From Magnetospirillum sp. 64-120 (GTDB lineage: Bacteria; Pseudomonadota; Alphaproteobacteria; Rhodospirillales; Magnetospirillaceae), in NCBI GenBank assembly GCA_001898825.1, contig MKVK01000011.1, positions 186,001-250,000 on the forward strand: a DNA stretch of 64,000 nt, in the 5' to 3' direction. The notes under the pieces are model-generated. The model was not told where the DNA came from, made no database searches, and saw only the letters and a program-made list of their open reading frames with translations. The position numbers and the translations under genes are program-made. Shown in pieces: positions 7,648 through 16,954 of this stretch; within the stretch, counting starts at the first letter, position 1, and every line of letters begins with the position of its first letter.

Positions 7648-9387
7648 ATGAGTGAAGCCATTTCCGCCACCACGGCGGGTAAAACCAAGGATCAGCCGGC
7701 GTTCACGCTGGGGGCTTTTTCCACGCTGAAGTCGAACATGTTCGATTTGGCGGTGGCGTCGCTTTTCCTGAACGTTCTGGGCCTGGCTTTGCCCATGTCG
7801 CTGCTGCAGGTCTACGACCGCATCCTGCCCAACCATTCCACCGGCACCATGGTGCTGTTGATGGCCGGCGTCCTGGGCGCCTTGATCCTGGAATCCATTC
7901 TGAATTTCGGCCGCTCCTACATCACCGGCTGGATCGGCGCCCGTTTCGAGCACAAGGCCGGCTGCGCCGCCATCACCCGCCTGATGACCACCGGCATCGA
8001 CGCCTTTGAAAAAGAAGGGTCGGGCGTGCATCTGGAACGCCTCAATTCCCTGTCCCAGGTCCGCGAGTTCTATGCCGGCCAAGCACTTCTGACCTTGCTG
8101 GACCTGCCTTTCGCCCTGATCTATCTGGCCCTGGTGGCCTTGATGGGCGGCTGGCTGGTCGTGGTGCCCATGGTCTTGCTGGTGCTGTTCGCGGTCACGG
8201 CGATCAAGGTGGGGACCAAGCTGCGTGACGCCATCGAAAAGCGCATGGTCGCCGACGACCGCCGCTTCAACTTCCTGATCGAGGTCCTGGGCGGCATCCA
8301 CAGCGTCAAGGCCATGTCCATGGAGGCGCAGATGGTGCGCCGCTATGAACGGCTGCAGGAAAGCTGCGCCGAAGGCTATTACACCGTGGCCTTGCGCAGT
8401 GCCGGGGCGTTGGGCGTGTCGTCCTTCTTCTCGCAGTTGACCACCATCGCGGTGGCCGCTTTCGGCAGCCTGATCGTCATGAACGGCGACATGACCACCG
8501 GCGGTCTGGCCGCCGCGTCGCTGCTGGCCGGCCGCGCCATGTCCCCCATCCAAAAGGCTCTGGGGGTGTGGACCCGTTTCCAAAGTTTCGTCCTGGCCCG
8601 CGGGCGTCTGGAAAAGCTGTTCGCCCTGCCGCCCGAAGCCCCGGCCGGCCTGCCCAAGATGCCGCAGCCCAAGGGGCGGCTGGAGCTGGAAGCGGTGAGC
8701 TTCAGGTTCGGCGAAAAACTGCCTGACGTGATCAAGGACGTCAGCATCGTCATCGAAGAAGGCGAATGCGTCGCCATCGCCGGCGGCAACGGTTCCGGCA
8801 AGACCACGCTTTTGGCCCTGATGCAAGGCGCGCTGCGTCCCACCTCGGGCCGCTTGCTGGTGGACGGGGTCGACGTCACCGGTTACGAACCGCAATCAGT
8901 GCGTGACCAGATCGCCTATCTGCCGCAATCGGGTGTGCTGTTCCAGGGCACCATCTTGCAGAACATCACCATGTTCCGTCCCGAATACGACGACATCGCG
9001 GTGGAAACTGCCGGCCTTTTGGGCCTGGACGAAGTGGTGGCCACCATGGCTTTCGGCTTCGACACCCCGGTGGGTGACGGCGCCTATGATTCCCTGCCGC
9101 GCGGCATCAAGCAGCGCATCGCCATCGCCCGCGCCTTGGTCCACAACCCGCGCATCGTGTTGTTCGACGAAGCCAACACCGCCGTTGATTCGGCGGGCGA
9201 CAACTTCCTGCGCGTGTGGTTGGAACGGGCCAAGGGCAAACGGACCCTGGTCCTGGTCACCCACCGTCCGTCGCTGGTCAAGCTGGCCGACAAGGTCTAT
9301 GACCTGGACCATGGCGTGCTGACCGCCAAGCCGCCGAAAGACGACAACCCCTTCTTGTCCTTGGCCGCTCCGGCAGGTGGCTCATGA
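7648..9387 (+). CDS. Type I secretion ABC transporter subunit 1 (no peptidase domain)
   Basis: 579 residues from the ATG at 7648; in-frame ATGs at 7600 and 7621 are alternatives. An ABC exporter membrane domain of about six helices (roughly residues 25-320) is followed by an ATPase domain with Walker A GGNGSGKTT (about 381-388), Walker B IVLFDEA (about 504-510) and H-loop VTHRPS. The signature motif, normally LSGGQ, reads LPRGIKQ. The gene overlaps the second ABC gene by 4 bases, so the two products probably form a heterodimer, as RtxB/RtxE do in the atypical Vibrio RTX exporter. The substrate is not encoded nearby in any obvious form. Confidence 0.88.
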   Translation: MSEAISATTAGKTKDQPAFTLGAFSTLKSNMFDLAVASLFLNVLGLALPMSLLQVYDRILPNHSTGTMVLLMAGVLGALILESILNFGRSYITGWIGARFEHKAGCAAITRLMTTGIDAFEKEGSGVHLERLNSLSQVREFYAGQALLTLLDLPFALIYLALVALMGGWLVVVPMVLLVLFAVTAIKVGTKLRDAIEKRMVADDRRFNFLIEVLGGIHSVKAMSMEAQMVRRYERLQESCAEGYYTVALRSAGALGVSSFFSQLTTIAVAAFGSLIVMNGDMTTGGLAAASLLAGRAMSPIQKALGVWTRFQSFVLARGRLEKLFALPPEAPAGLPKMPQPKGRLELEAVSFRFGEKLPDVIKDVSIVIEEGECVAIAGGNGSGKTTLLALMQGALRPTSGRLLVDGVDVTGYEPQSVRDQIAYLPQSGVLFQGTILQNITMFRPEYDDIAVETAGLLGLDEVVATMAFGFDTPVGDGAYDSLPRGIKQRIAIARALVHNPRIVLFDEANTAVDSAGDNFLRVWLERAKGKRTLVLVTHRPSLVKLADKVYDLDHGVLTAKPPKDDNPFLSLAAPAGGS

Positions 9388-11549
9388 ACCAGGTCGCCCC
9401 CGCCGCCCAGCCGGCCAAGGCCAGCCAGCAGGCCATCGAGCATTATCAGGCACAGATGGAGCGGTCCATCCTGGGCGGCTTTTCCGCCGCGTCCGATCTG
9501 GCCGCCTGTCTGTTGCCCTTGCTCAAGGCCCTGGGCTGGAAAGGCGACCCGCGCCACGTCGCCGAGTCGCTGCCGCATTTCGCCAACGACCTGGACCTGA
9601 CCGGCCTGCGCAACGTGATGGCGCAGTTGAATTATTCCAGCCGTCCGGTGCGGGTCACCTTGGACGAAATCGATTCCCGTCTGGTGCCGTGCCTGTTCCT
9701 GCCCGACAACCAGGCGGCCCTGGTCATCCGTTCCAAGGATGCCGCCGGCATCGAGGTCTATGACAGCGCCCAGGACCAAGTCCGTCAGCTTGAAGACGGC
9801 AAGCTGAAGGGCACCGCCTATTTCTTCACCGCGCTGGGCGAAACCGCCCCCAGCCGCACCGGCTGGTTCCGCACCGTGCTGGAACGTTTCCGTCCCCTGT
9901 TCTGGCAGGCCTTCTTCGTCACCTTGTTCCTGAACGTCATCGCGCTGGCCACCCCGGTCTTCGTCATGAACATCTACGACAAGGTGATCGGCACCAATTC
10001 CATGAACTTGCTGATGGCGTTGTGTCTGGGCGTCGCCTTCGCCCTGGTCTTCGACGCCATCTTGCGCGCCGTGCGCGCCCGCATCCTGGCCTTCATCGGG
10101 GCGCGGCTGGACAACATCATGGGCAACAACATCTTCCAGCATCTGCTGGCCTTGCCGCCCGGCTTCACCGAGCGCGCCACCATCGGCGCCCAGGTCGCCC
10201 GCATCAAGGATTTCGAATCGGTGCGTGAGTTCTTCACCGGGCCCTTGGCCACGGTGTTCATGGAACTGCCCTTCGCCATCTTCTATTTCGCCATCATCTT
10301 CTTCCTGGGCGGCATCATCGCCCTGGTCCCGGTGATCGCCACCTTGCTGTTCATCATCGGCGGCTATCTGGTGATGCCGGTGGTCAGGAAGAACGTGTCC
10401 ATCGCGTCCCGCGCCGCCTCGCGCCGGCAGGAATTCCTGATCGAGACCCTGGGCAAGATGCGCGCCGTCAAGCTGGCGGCGGCCGAGCACAACTGGACCA
10501 AGCGTTACCGCGACATGTCGGCCCGTGCGGCTTATGGCGGTTTCAAGAACGGCATCTTCGCCGCCATGATCACCACCGGGTCAAACATCCTGATCGTGTC
10601 CTCGGGTCTGGCCACCATTTCCACCGGTGTGCTGGGCGTCATCGACGGCACCATGACCACCGGCGGCCTGATCGCCGCCATGATGCTGGTGTGGCGGGTG
10701 CTGGGGCCGTTGCAGACCGCCTTCACCCTGATCCAGCGGGTCGAGCAGGTCAGGGGGTCGATCACCCAGATCGACCAGCTGATGAACCTGAAGCCGGAAC
10801 GCGACCCCAAGGCCATGGTGGCGCCCTTGAAGAACCTGAAGGGCAGGGTGTCGTTCTCGCGCGTGTCGCTTCGCTATTCCAACGACGCCGACCCGGCGCT
10901 GGTGGGTGTCTCCTTCGACATCGAACCGGGCGAAGTGGTGGCGGTCACCGGGCGCAACGGCTCGGGCAAGTCCACCATCATCAAGCTGATGATGGGGCTT
11001 TACGCCCCCCAGGCCGGGTCGGTGCGCATCGACAATTCCGACATGCGCCAGATCGATCCCTTGGAACTGCGCCACGCCATCGGCTATGTGCCCCAGGTGT
11101 GCAACCTGTTCTTTGGCACCATCGCCCAGAACTTGCGCCTGGCCCAGCCGACGGCCACCGAATCCGATATCCGCTGGGCCTGCGAGATGGCTGACGTGTG
11201 GGACGAGATCATGGCGTTGCCGCGCGGCATGGATACCCGCGTGGGCGATTCCAACATCGACCACCTGCCCACCAGCTTCGTCCAGAAGCTGTCGCTGGCG
11301 CGCTGTTATCTGAAGCGCAGTCCGTTGATGCTGTTCGACGAACCGGTCAACGGCCTGGATTTCGACGGCGACCGTCAGTTCATGCAGGCGGTTGAATATT
11401 TCCGCGGTCAATCCACTATCTTCATGGTGACCCATCGTCCCAGCCACCTGCGTTTCGCCGACAAGATCCTGGTGTTCGATGGCGGTTATCTGCGTCTGGC
11501 AGGTCCTGCCGACGAAGTCCGCGCCCGTATTCCTCCGGATTTGATTTAG
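9384..11549 (+). CDS. Type I secretion ABC transporter subunit 2 with degenerate C39-like domain
   Basis: 721 residues. The first 150 resemble a C39-peptidase-like domain, but the catalytic Cys of the DCG motif is absent (SDLAAC), so it is probably a substrate-docking domain. The exporter membrane domain covers about 165-460. The ATPase has Walker A GRNGSGKS (about 522-530) and Walker B LMLFDEP (about 647-653), while the signature is LPTSFVQ instead of LSGGQ. It starts inside the stop of subunit 1 and is followed 20 bases later by the membrane fusion gene. It should work with both as an inner-membrane pump reaching an outer-membrane TolC that is not in this window. Confidence 0.88.
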   Translation: MNQVAPAAQPAKASQQAIEHYQAQMERSILGGFSAASDLAACLLPLLKALGWKGDPRHVAESLPHFANDLDLTGLRNVMAQLNYSSRPVRVTLDEIDSRLVPCLFLPDNQAALVIRSKDAAGIEVYDSAQDQVRQLEDGKLKGTAYFFTALGETAPSRTGWFRTVLERFRPLFWQAFFVTLFLNVIALATPVFVMNIYDKVIGTNSMNLLMALCLGVAFALVFDAILRAVRARILAFIGARLDNIMGNNIFQHLLALPPGFTERATIGAQVARIKDFESVREFFTGPLATVFMELPFAIFYFAIIFFLGGIIALVPVIATLLFIIGGYLVMPVVRKNVSIASRAASRRQEFLIETLGKMRAVKLAAAEHNWTKRYRDMSARAAYGGFKNGIFAAMITTGSNILIVSSGLATISTGVLGVIDGTMTTGGLIAAMMLVWRVLGPLQTAFTLIQRVEQVRGSITQIDQLMNLKPERDPKAMVAPLKNLKGRVSFSRVSLRYSNDADPALVGVSFDIEPGEVVAVTGRNGSGKSTIIKLMMGLYAPQAGSVRIDNSDMRQIDPLELRHAIGYVPQVCNLFFGTIAQNLRLAQPTATESDIRWACEMADVWDEIMALPRGMDTRVGDSNIDHLPTSFVQKLSLARCYLKRSPLMLFDEPVNGLDFDGDRQFMQAVEYFRGQSTIFMVTHRPSHLRFADKILVFDGGYLRLAGPADEVRARIPPDLI

Positions 11550-11569
11550 CCCCGGGATGTGATCCAGCC

Positions 11570-12952
11570 ATGACCAGTCAAAGCCTCGTCAACGTCCCGC
11601 AAAATCAGCCCCCCGGCGAGACCGCCAAGGTCGAGATCAAGCAGTCCAGCCGGGTGGCGCGCCATCTGGCCCAGGCGGTGCAACTGGAAGAATCCGGCAC
11701 CACGCCGCTGATCCGTCTGACCATTTACCTGGCCTGCGCCGCCTGCGCGGTGTTCCTGGGATGGAGCGCGTTGACCACGGTGGATGAAGTGGCGGTGGCC
11801 GAAGGCGAGATTTTGCCGCAAGGCTCGATCAAGACCGTGCAGCACCTGGAAGGCGGCATCGTCGAGGAAATCCTGGTCAAGGAAGGCGAACTGGTCGAGG
11901 TCGGGCAGCCCATCTTGAAGCTGTCGCCGGCCCAGGCCCTGGCCGAGCTGGAACAGACCCGTGCCCGTGAAATGACCCTGCTGCTGAAGTCCGAGCGTCT
12001 GCGCGCCTTCGTCGAAAGCCGCAAGCCCGATTTCAGCTTTGCCGGCAACCAATACGCGTCGCTGATTTCCGACAACATGTCCATCTATCAGGCCCAGGTG
12101 CAGTCCCGCGACACGGCGCGCTCGATCATCCTGGCCCAGATCGAACAAAAGCGTGCCGACCTGCGCCTGATGGAATCCCAGCAAAAAAGCCTGCGTGATC
12201 AGGTTCACGCCCTGGCCGAGGAAATGAAGATTCGCGACCAGTTGGTGGCCAAGGGGCTGGTGACCCGCATCACCCACTTGGACACCAAACGCGAACTGGC
12301 CCGTGCCGAGGGCGAGTTGACCCGCATGGTCGGCCAGACGGTGACGGCGCGTGAAGCGGTGTCGGAAATGGAGAACCGGCTGATCGACAGCCAGTCGTCC
12401 CTGCAAAAGCAGAACATGGACGAAATGGGCGTCACCATCGCCGAATTGGCCCAGGTGCAGGAAACCATCGCCCGCCTGGAAGACCGGGTGACCCGCCTGA
12501 TCATCGAATCGCCGGCCAAGGGCTATATCAAGGGGCTGACGGTCAAGAACCAGGGCGCGGTGATCCAGCCCGGCGGGCTGATCACGGAAATCGTTCCCGT
12601 CGACCAGGAAATGCGGGTCGAGGCCAAGGTTCTGCCCCGCGATGTCGGCCATTTGCGCATCGGCCAAAAGGTCCGGGTCAAGGTCACCACCTACGACTTC
12701 GCCCGCTACGGCTCGATCTCGGGCAAGCTGGAACGCATTTCCGCTTCGTCCTTCCTGAACGAAAAGGGGGAACCCTTCTTCAAGGCCAATGTCAGCCTGG
12801 ACAAGAATTATGTCGGCTCGACCCCCGGACATTTCCAGGTGGCGCCGGGCATGACCGTGTCGGCGGAAATCATCACTGGCGACAAGACCTTGTTCCAGTA
12901 CATGCTGAAACCTATCTTCACCCAGCTTCAGCAATCCTTCCACGAACGGTAA
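11570..12952 (+). CDS. Type I secretion membrane fusion protein (HlyD family)
   Basis: 460 residues. A single N-terminal membrane helix (about residues 45-65) is followed by a biotinyl-lipoyl-like segment (VQHLEGGIVEEILVKEGE), a long coiled coil (about 120-300) and a C-terminal beta barrel with PGMTVSAEIITGDKTL, the usual end of HlyD proteins. It bridges the inner-membrane ABC pump and a TolC-type channel. It is the third gene of a compact ABC-ABC-HlyD operon. Confidence 0.92.
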   Translation: MTSQSLVNVPQNQPPGETAKVEIKQSSRVARHLAQAVQLEESGTTPLIRLTIYLACAACAVFLGWSALTTVDEVAVAEGEILPQGSIKTVQHLEGGIVEEILVKEGELVEVGQPILKLSPAQALAELEQTRAREMTLLLKSERLRAFVESRKPDFSFAGNQYASLISDNMSIYQAQVQSRDTARSIILAQIEQKRADLRLMESQQKSLRDQVHALAEEMKIRDQLVAKGLVTRITHLDTKRELARAEGELTRMVGQTVTAREAVSEMENRLIDSQSSLQKQNMDEMGVTIAELAQVQETIARLEDRVTRLIIESPAKGYIKGLTVKNQGAVIQPGGLITEIVPVDQEMRVEAKVLPRDVGHLRIGQKVRVKVTTYDFARYGSISGKLERISASSFLNEKGEPFFKANVSLDKNYVGSTPGHFQVAPGMTVSAEIITGDKTLFQYMLKPIFTQLQQSFHER

Positions 12953-12962
12953 GCGACCCATC

Positions 12963-13670
12963 ATGAGCCAGGAAAACCAGGGCGACCAACAGACGCCAAA
13001 GGTCAGCGTGCCGTTTCACATCGGGGTGATGGCGCGGCTGCGCGCCTATTTCTTCGCCGGTATCCTGGTCACCGCTCCGGTGTCCATTACCTTCTATCTG
13101 GCCTGGCAGTTCATCAAGTTCATGGATAACCAGGTCTGGCCGTTCATTCCGCCGGAATTGAACCCGCAGAACTGGGGCTTTCCCGGTTTCGGCCTGATCG
13201 TGGTGGTGGTCGGCCTGACCCTGATCGGCATGCTGACCGCCGGCTTCGTCGGCCGCATCCTGGTCAAGCTGTACGACCTGATCTTGGAACGCATGCCGGT
13301 GCTGTCGGGCATCTATTCGGCGGTGAAGCAGATTTTCGAGACCATGCTGGCGCAAAAGGCCAATGCCTTCCGCGAAGTGGCGCTGATCGAATATCCGCGC
13401 CCCGGCATCTGGACCATGGCCTTCATCACCGGCAATTCGCGGGGGGAAATCGCTTCCATGTTCGACCGGGACATGGTCAACGTCTTCGTGCCGACCACCC
13501 CGAACCCGACGTCGGGCTTTCTGCTGTTCCTGCCGCGTGCCGACGTCCGCGTGCTGGACATGAGCGTGGAAGAGGGGCTGAAGATGGTGATCTCGACCGG
13601 TATCCTGGTGCCGCCGCACCGCAAGGCCCAGGTGGAACAGCCGGAACTGAAACTTACCCCGGCGGGGTGA
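12963..13670 (+). CDS. DUF502 family inner-membrane protein
   Basis: 235 residues with two strong membrane helices (about residues 22-45 and 75-97), then the conserved block with MPVLSGIYSAVKQIFETM and the TTPNPTSGFLLFLPR motif that define DUF502. The family function is unknown. It starts 10 bases after the HlyD-type gene and so is probably co-transcribed, although DUF502 genes commonly stand beside recG, as here, without any export gene. It ends 11 bases before a convergent gene. Confidence 0.85.
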   Translation: MSQENQGDQQTPKVSVPFHIGVMARLRAYFFAGILVTAPVSITFYLAWQFIKFMDNQVWPFIPPELNPQNWGFPGFGLIVVVVGLTLIGMLTAGFVGRILVKLYDLILERMPVLSGIYSAVKQIFETMLAQKANAFREVALIEYPRPGIWTMAFITGNSRGEIASMFDRDMVNVFVPTTPNPTSGFLLFLPRADVRVLDMSVEEGLKMVISTGILVPPHRKAQVEQPELKLTPAG

Positions 13671-13681
13671 ACCGTCCCGCC

Positions 13682-14446
13682 TTATGCGTGCTTGAATACG
13701 GCCTGGATGGTTTTCTTCTCGCTGCTGGCGGCAAGCGTGTTCGGCGTTCCCGCGTCGGCGTCGAACACGGCGACGCTGCGCGGGGTCTTGCCGGTTCCGC
13801 CCGAGATGATGAAGGCCACCGCGTGGCCCGGGGTCATCAACACGTATTTCCCGGCCGCGGCGCTGTCGCGAAAGGTCTTCAGCCATTTCCCCTTGTCGCC
13901 GCCGGTGCATTCGGTGAACCCGTTGCTGATCAGGTAGCCGACGATGATGGTTTCGCTGGCGAAGTCGTAGTCGCTGAACCCTTGCTTGCCTTCTTCGCTC
14001 ATGTCGAAGCCGAAGGATGACAAGGCGGTGTTGACGTTGCCGATCTGGGTAAGCGTGGAAGCGTCCTGCGCCTCGACCTTGCTGTTGACCCGGTTGGCGA
14101 TGTGGAACAGTTCCTTGAAGATGTCCTCGGGGTTGCGGTTCAGGATGCCGCCGATGGCCACCGACTGGCAGGCGCGCTTGGCGCTTCGTTCCTTGGCGAA
14201 GGTCCGGGTGTGGGTGTAGACGTTCGTCGCATTGCCCAGCGAGGGGGTGACGAAGTCGATGTCATTGGCCAAGGCGGTGTCCAGGGTGTTTTGCTGCATC
14301 CTTTGCACCGCGCCAATTCCGGGACGCGCCGCCATGGCGTATTTGGTGGCGGGGGGCGTGTGCCGCACGGCTGGACGATGGGCCGGCATGGGCTGTCCGA
14401 CGGTGGCCGGGCCATATCGGGTTGGCGGTGGTGCATGCTTGGACAC
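13682..14446 (-). CDS. Putative papain-like cysteine protease effector with HxPPPT N-terminal tag
   Basis: 254 residues, GTG start at 14446 with AAAGGTGA about 7 bases upstream. The N-terminus reads MSKHAPPPTRYG, with a second copy HTPPATKYA at 29-37 and a GAVQRM segment at 45-50. The rest shows the spacing of a papain-like peptidase: Cys93 at the start of a helix (RACQSVAIGGIL), His208 in TPGHAVAF and Asp229 in VFDADAG, similar to YopT-type C58 enzymes. No signal peptide is seen. The same tag heads two proteins of the T6SS operon near 54-56 kb, so I infer an unlinked secreted effector. The protease call rests on motifs only. No immunity gene is evident next to it. Confidence 0.62.
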   Translation of the reverse strand: MSKHAPPPTRYGPATVGQPMPAHRPAVRHTPPATKYAMAARPGIGAVQRMQQNTLDTALANDIDFVTPSLGNATNVYTHTRTFAKERSAKRACQSVAIGGILNRNPEDIFKELFHIANRVNSKVEAQDASTLTQIGNVNTALSSFGFDMSEEGKQGFSDYDFASETIIVGYLISNGFTECTGGDKGKWLKTFRDSAAAGKYVLMTPGHAVAFIISGGTGKTPRSVAVFDADAGTPNTLAASSEKKTIQAVFKHA

Positions 14447-14503
14447 GGCCGGTCACCTTTTTCGGGGCTGTTCGGCGATGATATGCCCGTTTCAGCTGTG
14501 CTG

Positions 14504-16585
14504 TCACCCCGACCTAAGGGTATGGACCGCCGCGTCGCGTTCAAACAGATACAGCAGCGTGCGCAACGCCTGACCGCGTTCCGACTGCAGGTCCGGGTCG
14601 CGGGCCAGGATCAACGCCGCATCGTCGCGGGCGGCGGCCAGCAATTCACCATGGATCGACAAATCGGCCAATTTGAATTCCGGCAGGCCGCTTTGCCGCG
14701 TCCCCAAAATCTCGCCGCCGCCGCGCAGGCGCAAATCTTCCTCGGCGATGACGAAGCCGTCCTCGGTGGCCCGCATGATCTCCAGCCGCGCCTTGGAGTT
14801 TTCCGACAAAGGTGAATCGTACAGCAACAGGCACGACGACGCCCCGGTCCCGCGTCCGACCCGGCCGCGCAACTGGTGCAATTGCGCCAGACCGAAGCGT
14901 TCGGCGTGCTCGATCACCATGATGGTGGCCTCGGGGACGTTGACGCCCACCTCGATCACCGTGGTGGCCACCAGGATGGACAGTTCTCCGGCGGCGAAAG
15001 CGGCCATCACCTTGTCCTTGGCCGGCCCCTTCATCTTGCCATGGACCAGCCCGACACAGGTGCCGAACAATTGTTCCAGGTGGCGATGCCGTTCTTCCGC
15101 CGCCGCCAGATCGGATGTTTCCGAATCCTCCACCAGTGGACACACCCAATAGACCCGGGCGCCGCCATGGATGGCGCGGCCGATGCCGTCAATGACGTCG
15201 TCCATGCGGGAAAGCGGCAGCACCCTTGTGCTGACCGGCTGACGCCCCGGCGGCTTTTCGTCCAGACGCGACGAATCCATGTCGCCATAGCTGGTCAGCA
15301 GCAGAGTGCGGGGGATGGGGGTGGCGGTCATCACCAGCATGTCCACCGCCTGTCCCTTGGACGCCAGTTCCAGACGCTGATGCACGCCGAATCGGTGCTG
15401 TTCGTCGATGACGGCGAAGGCCAGGTCGGCGTAGGTCACGTCTTCTTGGAACAGCGCATGGGTGCCGATCAGGATATGGATGGCCCCCGATGCCAGATCG
15501 GCCAGGATGGCGTCACGTGCCTTGCCTTTGTCGCGGCCGGTCAGCAGGGCGACCCGCAGACCGGCGCTTTCCACCAACGGGCCGATGGTTTCGAAATGCT
15601 GGCGGGCCAGGATTTCGGTGGGCGCCATCAGCGCCGCCTGGGCGCCGGCTTCCACCGCGTTCAGCATGGCCAAAAGCGCCACCACCGTCTTGCCGCTGCC
15701 GACGTCGCCCTGCAACAGGCGCAGCATGCGCAAGGGCTCGACCATGTCGGCGTCGATTTCCCCCAGGGACCGGGTCTGGGCGCCGGTCAGGGCAAAGGGC
15801 AGGGCGGCCATCACCTGGGGGCGCAAACGGGTGGAAACCGGGATGGCGCGTCCTTTCAGCTTGCGCATGTGGGCGCGCACCATCATCAGCGCCAACTGGT
15901 TGGACAAAAGCTCGTCATAGGCCAGACGGCGGCGGGCTGGGCTGTCCTCGGCCACCGCCTGTTCCGATTGCGGCTGGTGCAGGTCGTTCAAGGCCTTGTG
16001 CCAGCCGGGCCAGTTCTGGCGGGCGAACCACGCCGGGTCCTGCCATTCCGGCAATTCGGGGACGCGGTCCAGGGCGCCGCGCACGGTTTTCGCCACCATC
16101 TTGGCGGTCAGGCCGCCGGTCAGCGGATAGATGGGCTCGATCCCCGTCACCTTGTCGCGGTCGGCCAGGGGGACGACGTGGTCGGGGTGGGTGATCTGGA
16201 TGTCGTTGTTGAAATGCTCGACCACGCCGCTGACCACCCGCCATTCGCCTTGGGGCAATTGCCGGCGCAGCCAGTCTTCGCGGGCATGGAAGAACACCAG
16301 ATGGGCAAAGCCGGTTTCGTCGGACACCCGCACCCGATAGGGGCGCTTGGGGCTGCCCGACGGATAGTGGGCGTCCACCATCACCGTGATGGTCGCCACC
16401 TTGCCGGCCGGCGCGTCGGCCAGTTTGGGGGAAAAACGCCGGTCGATCACCCCGGACGGCAGGTGCCACAGCAGGTCCGCCACTTTGGGGCCGACCAAAC
16501 GCTCGTACAGCGGCGCCAATTTGGGGCCGATGCCGGGCAGGGTGCCGATGGGGGCGAACAGTGGGTTCAGCAGGCTGGGGCGCAT
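14504..16585 (-). CDS. recG: ATP-dependent DNA helicase RecG
   Basis: 693 residues, standard for RecG. A wedge/OB domain fills the first third; the helicase core shows Walker A GDVGSGKT, a DEQH box (AVIDEQHRFG), TATPIPRTL (motif III) and the GRVGRG motif VI, and ends in the TRG-type LRGGGEILGTRQSG segment. RecG remodels stalled forks and Holliday junctions. It is divergent from sdhE-mfd, an arrangement seen in many alphaproteobacteria. Confidence 0.96.
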   Translation of the reverse strand: MRPSLLNPLFAPIGTLPGIGPKLAPLYERLVGPKVADLLWHLPSGVIDRRFSPKLADAPAGKVATITVMVDAHYPSGSPKRPYRVRVSDETGFAHLVFFHAREDWLRRQLPQGEWRVVSGVVEHFNNDIQITHPDHVVPLADRDKVTGIEPIYPLTGGLTAKMVAKTVRGALDRVPELPEWQDPAWFARQNWPGWHKALNDLHQPQSEQAVAEDSPARRRLAYDELLSNQLALMMVRAHMRKLKGRAIPVSTRLRPQVMAALPFALTGAQTRSLGEIDADMVEPLRMLRLLQGDVGSGKTVVALLAMLNAVEAGAQAALMAPTEILARQHFETIGPLVESAGLRVALLTGRDKGKARDAILADLASGAIHILIGTHALFQEDVTYADLAFAVIDEQHRFGVHQRLELASKGQAVDMLVMTATPIPRTLLLTSYGDMDSSRLDEKPPGRQPVSTRVLPLSRMDDVIDGIGRAIHGGARVYWVCPLVEDSETSDLAAAEERHRHLEQLFGTCVGLVHGKMKGPAKDKVMAAFAAGELSILVATTVIEVGVNVPEATIMVIEHAERFGLAQLHQLRGRVGRGTGASSCLLLYDSPLSENSKARLEIMRATEDGFVIAEEDLRLRGGGEILGTRQSGLPEFKLADLSIHGELLAAARDDAALILARDPDLQSERGQALRTLLYLFERDAAVHTLRSG

Positions 16586-16690
16586 GAAAAAGGCCGGTTG
16601 GTGGCTGACAGACGGGCGGGAACGCTCTATATCCTAGTGCGCAAAGGCCGCCAAGGCCAGGGACCACGACCATGGAAGTCCAGGCTTAAG

Positions 16691-16954
16691 ATGGAAGCAC
16701 GATTGAAGCGTCTGATGTTCCGCGCCCACCACATGGGCTCGAACGAAAACGACATCCTGTTCGGCGGTTTCGCCGAGAAATACCTGGCCAGCCTGACCCC
16801 TGAACAGGTGGACCGCTTCGAAACCCTGATCGCCGAGCCCGACACCGACCTGTTCAATTGGGTGACCAACAAGCAGGACGTGCCGGCCCAATACGATCAC
16901 GATGTCATGGCCATGATTAAGAAATTCGTTCAAAACGAAGCTGCACGCACTTGA
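16691..16954 (+). CDS. sdhE: Succinate dehydrogenase assembly factor SdhE (FAD assembly factor 2)
   Basis: 87 residues of the DUF339/SdhE five-helix family, which helps attach FAD to SdhA. The EARLKRLMFRAHHMGSNEND N-terminus and the YDHDVMAMIKKF C-terminus fit. The conserved RGxxE motif appears as MGSNE, so the Arg is replaced by Met. Start chosen at the ATG at 16691; no strong ribosome site is visible. The stop overlaps the TTG start of mfd (TTGA). Confidence 0.88.
   Translation: MEARLKRLMFRAHHMGSNENDILFGGFAEKYLASLTPEQVDRFETLIAEPDTDLFNWVTNKQDVPAQYDHDVMAMIKKFVQNEAART

Noticed and set aside
9384-9840. Active C39 peptidase domain in the second ABC subunit
   Set aside because: The catalytic Cys of the DCG motif is absent, so cleavage of leader peptides is not expected.
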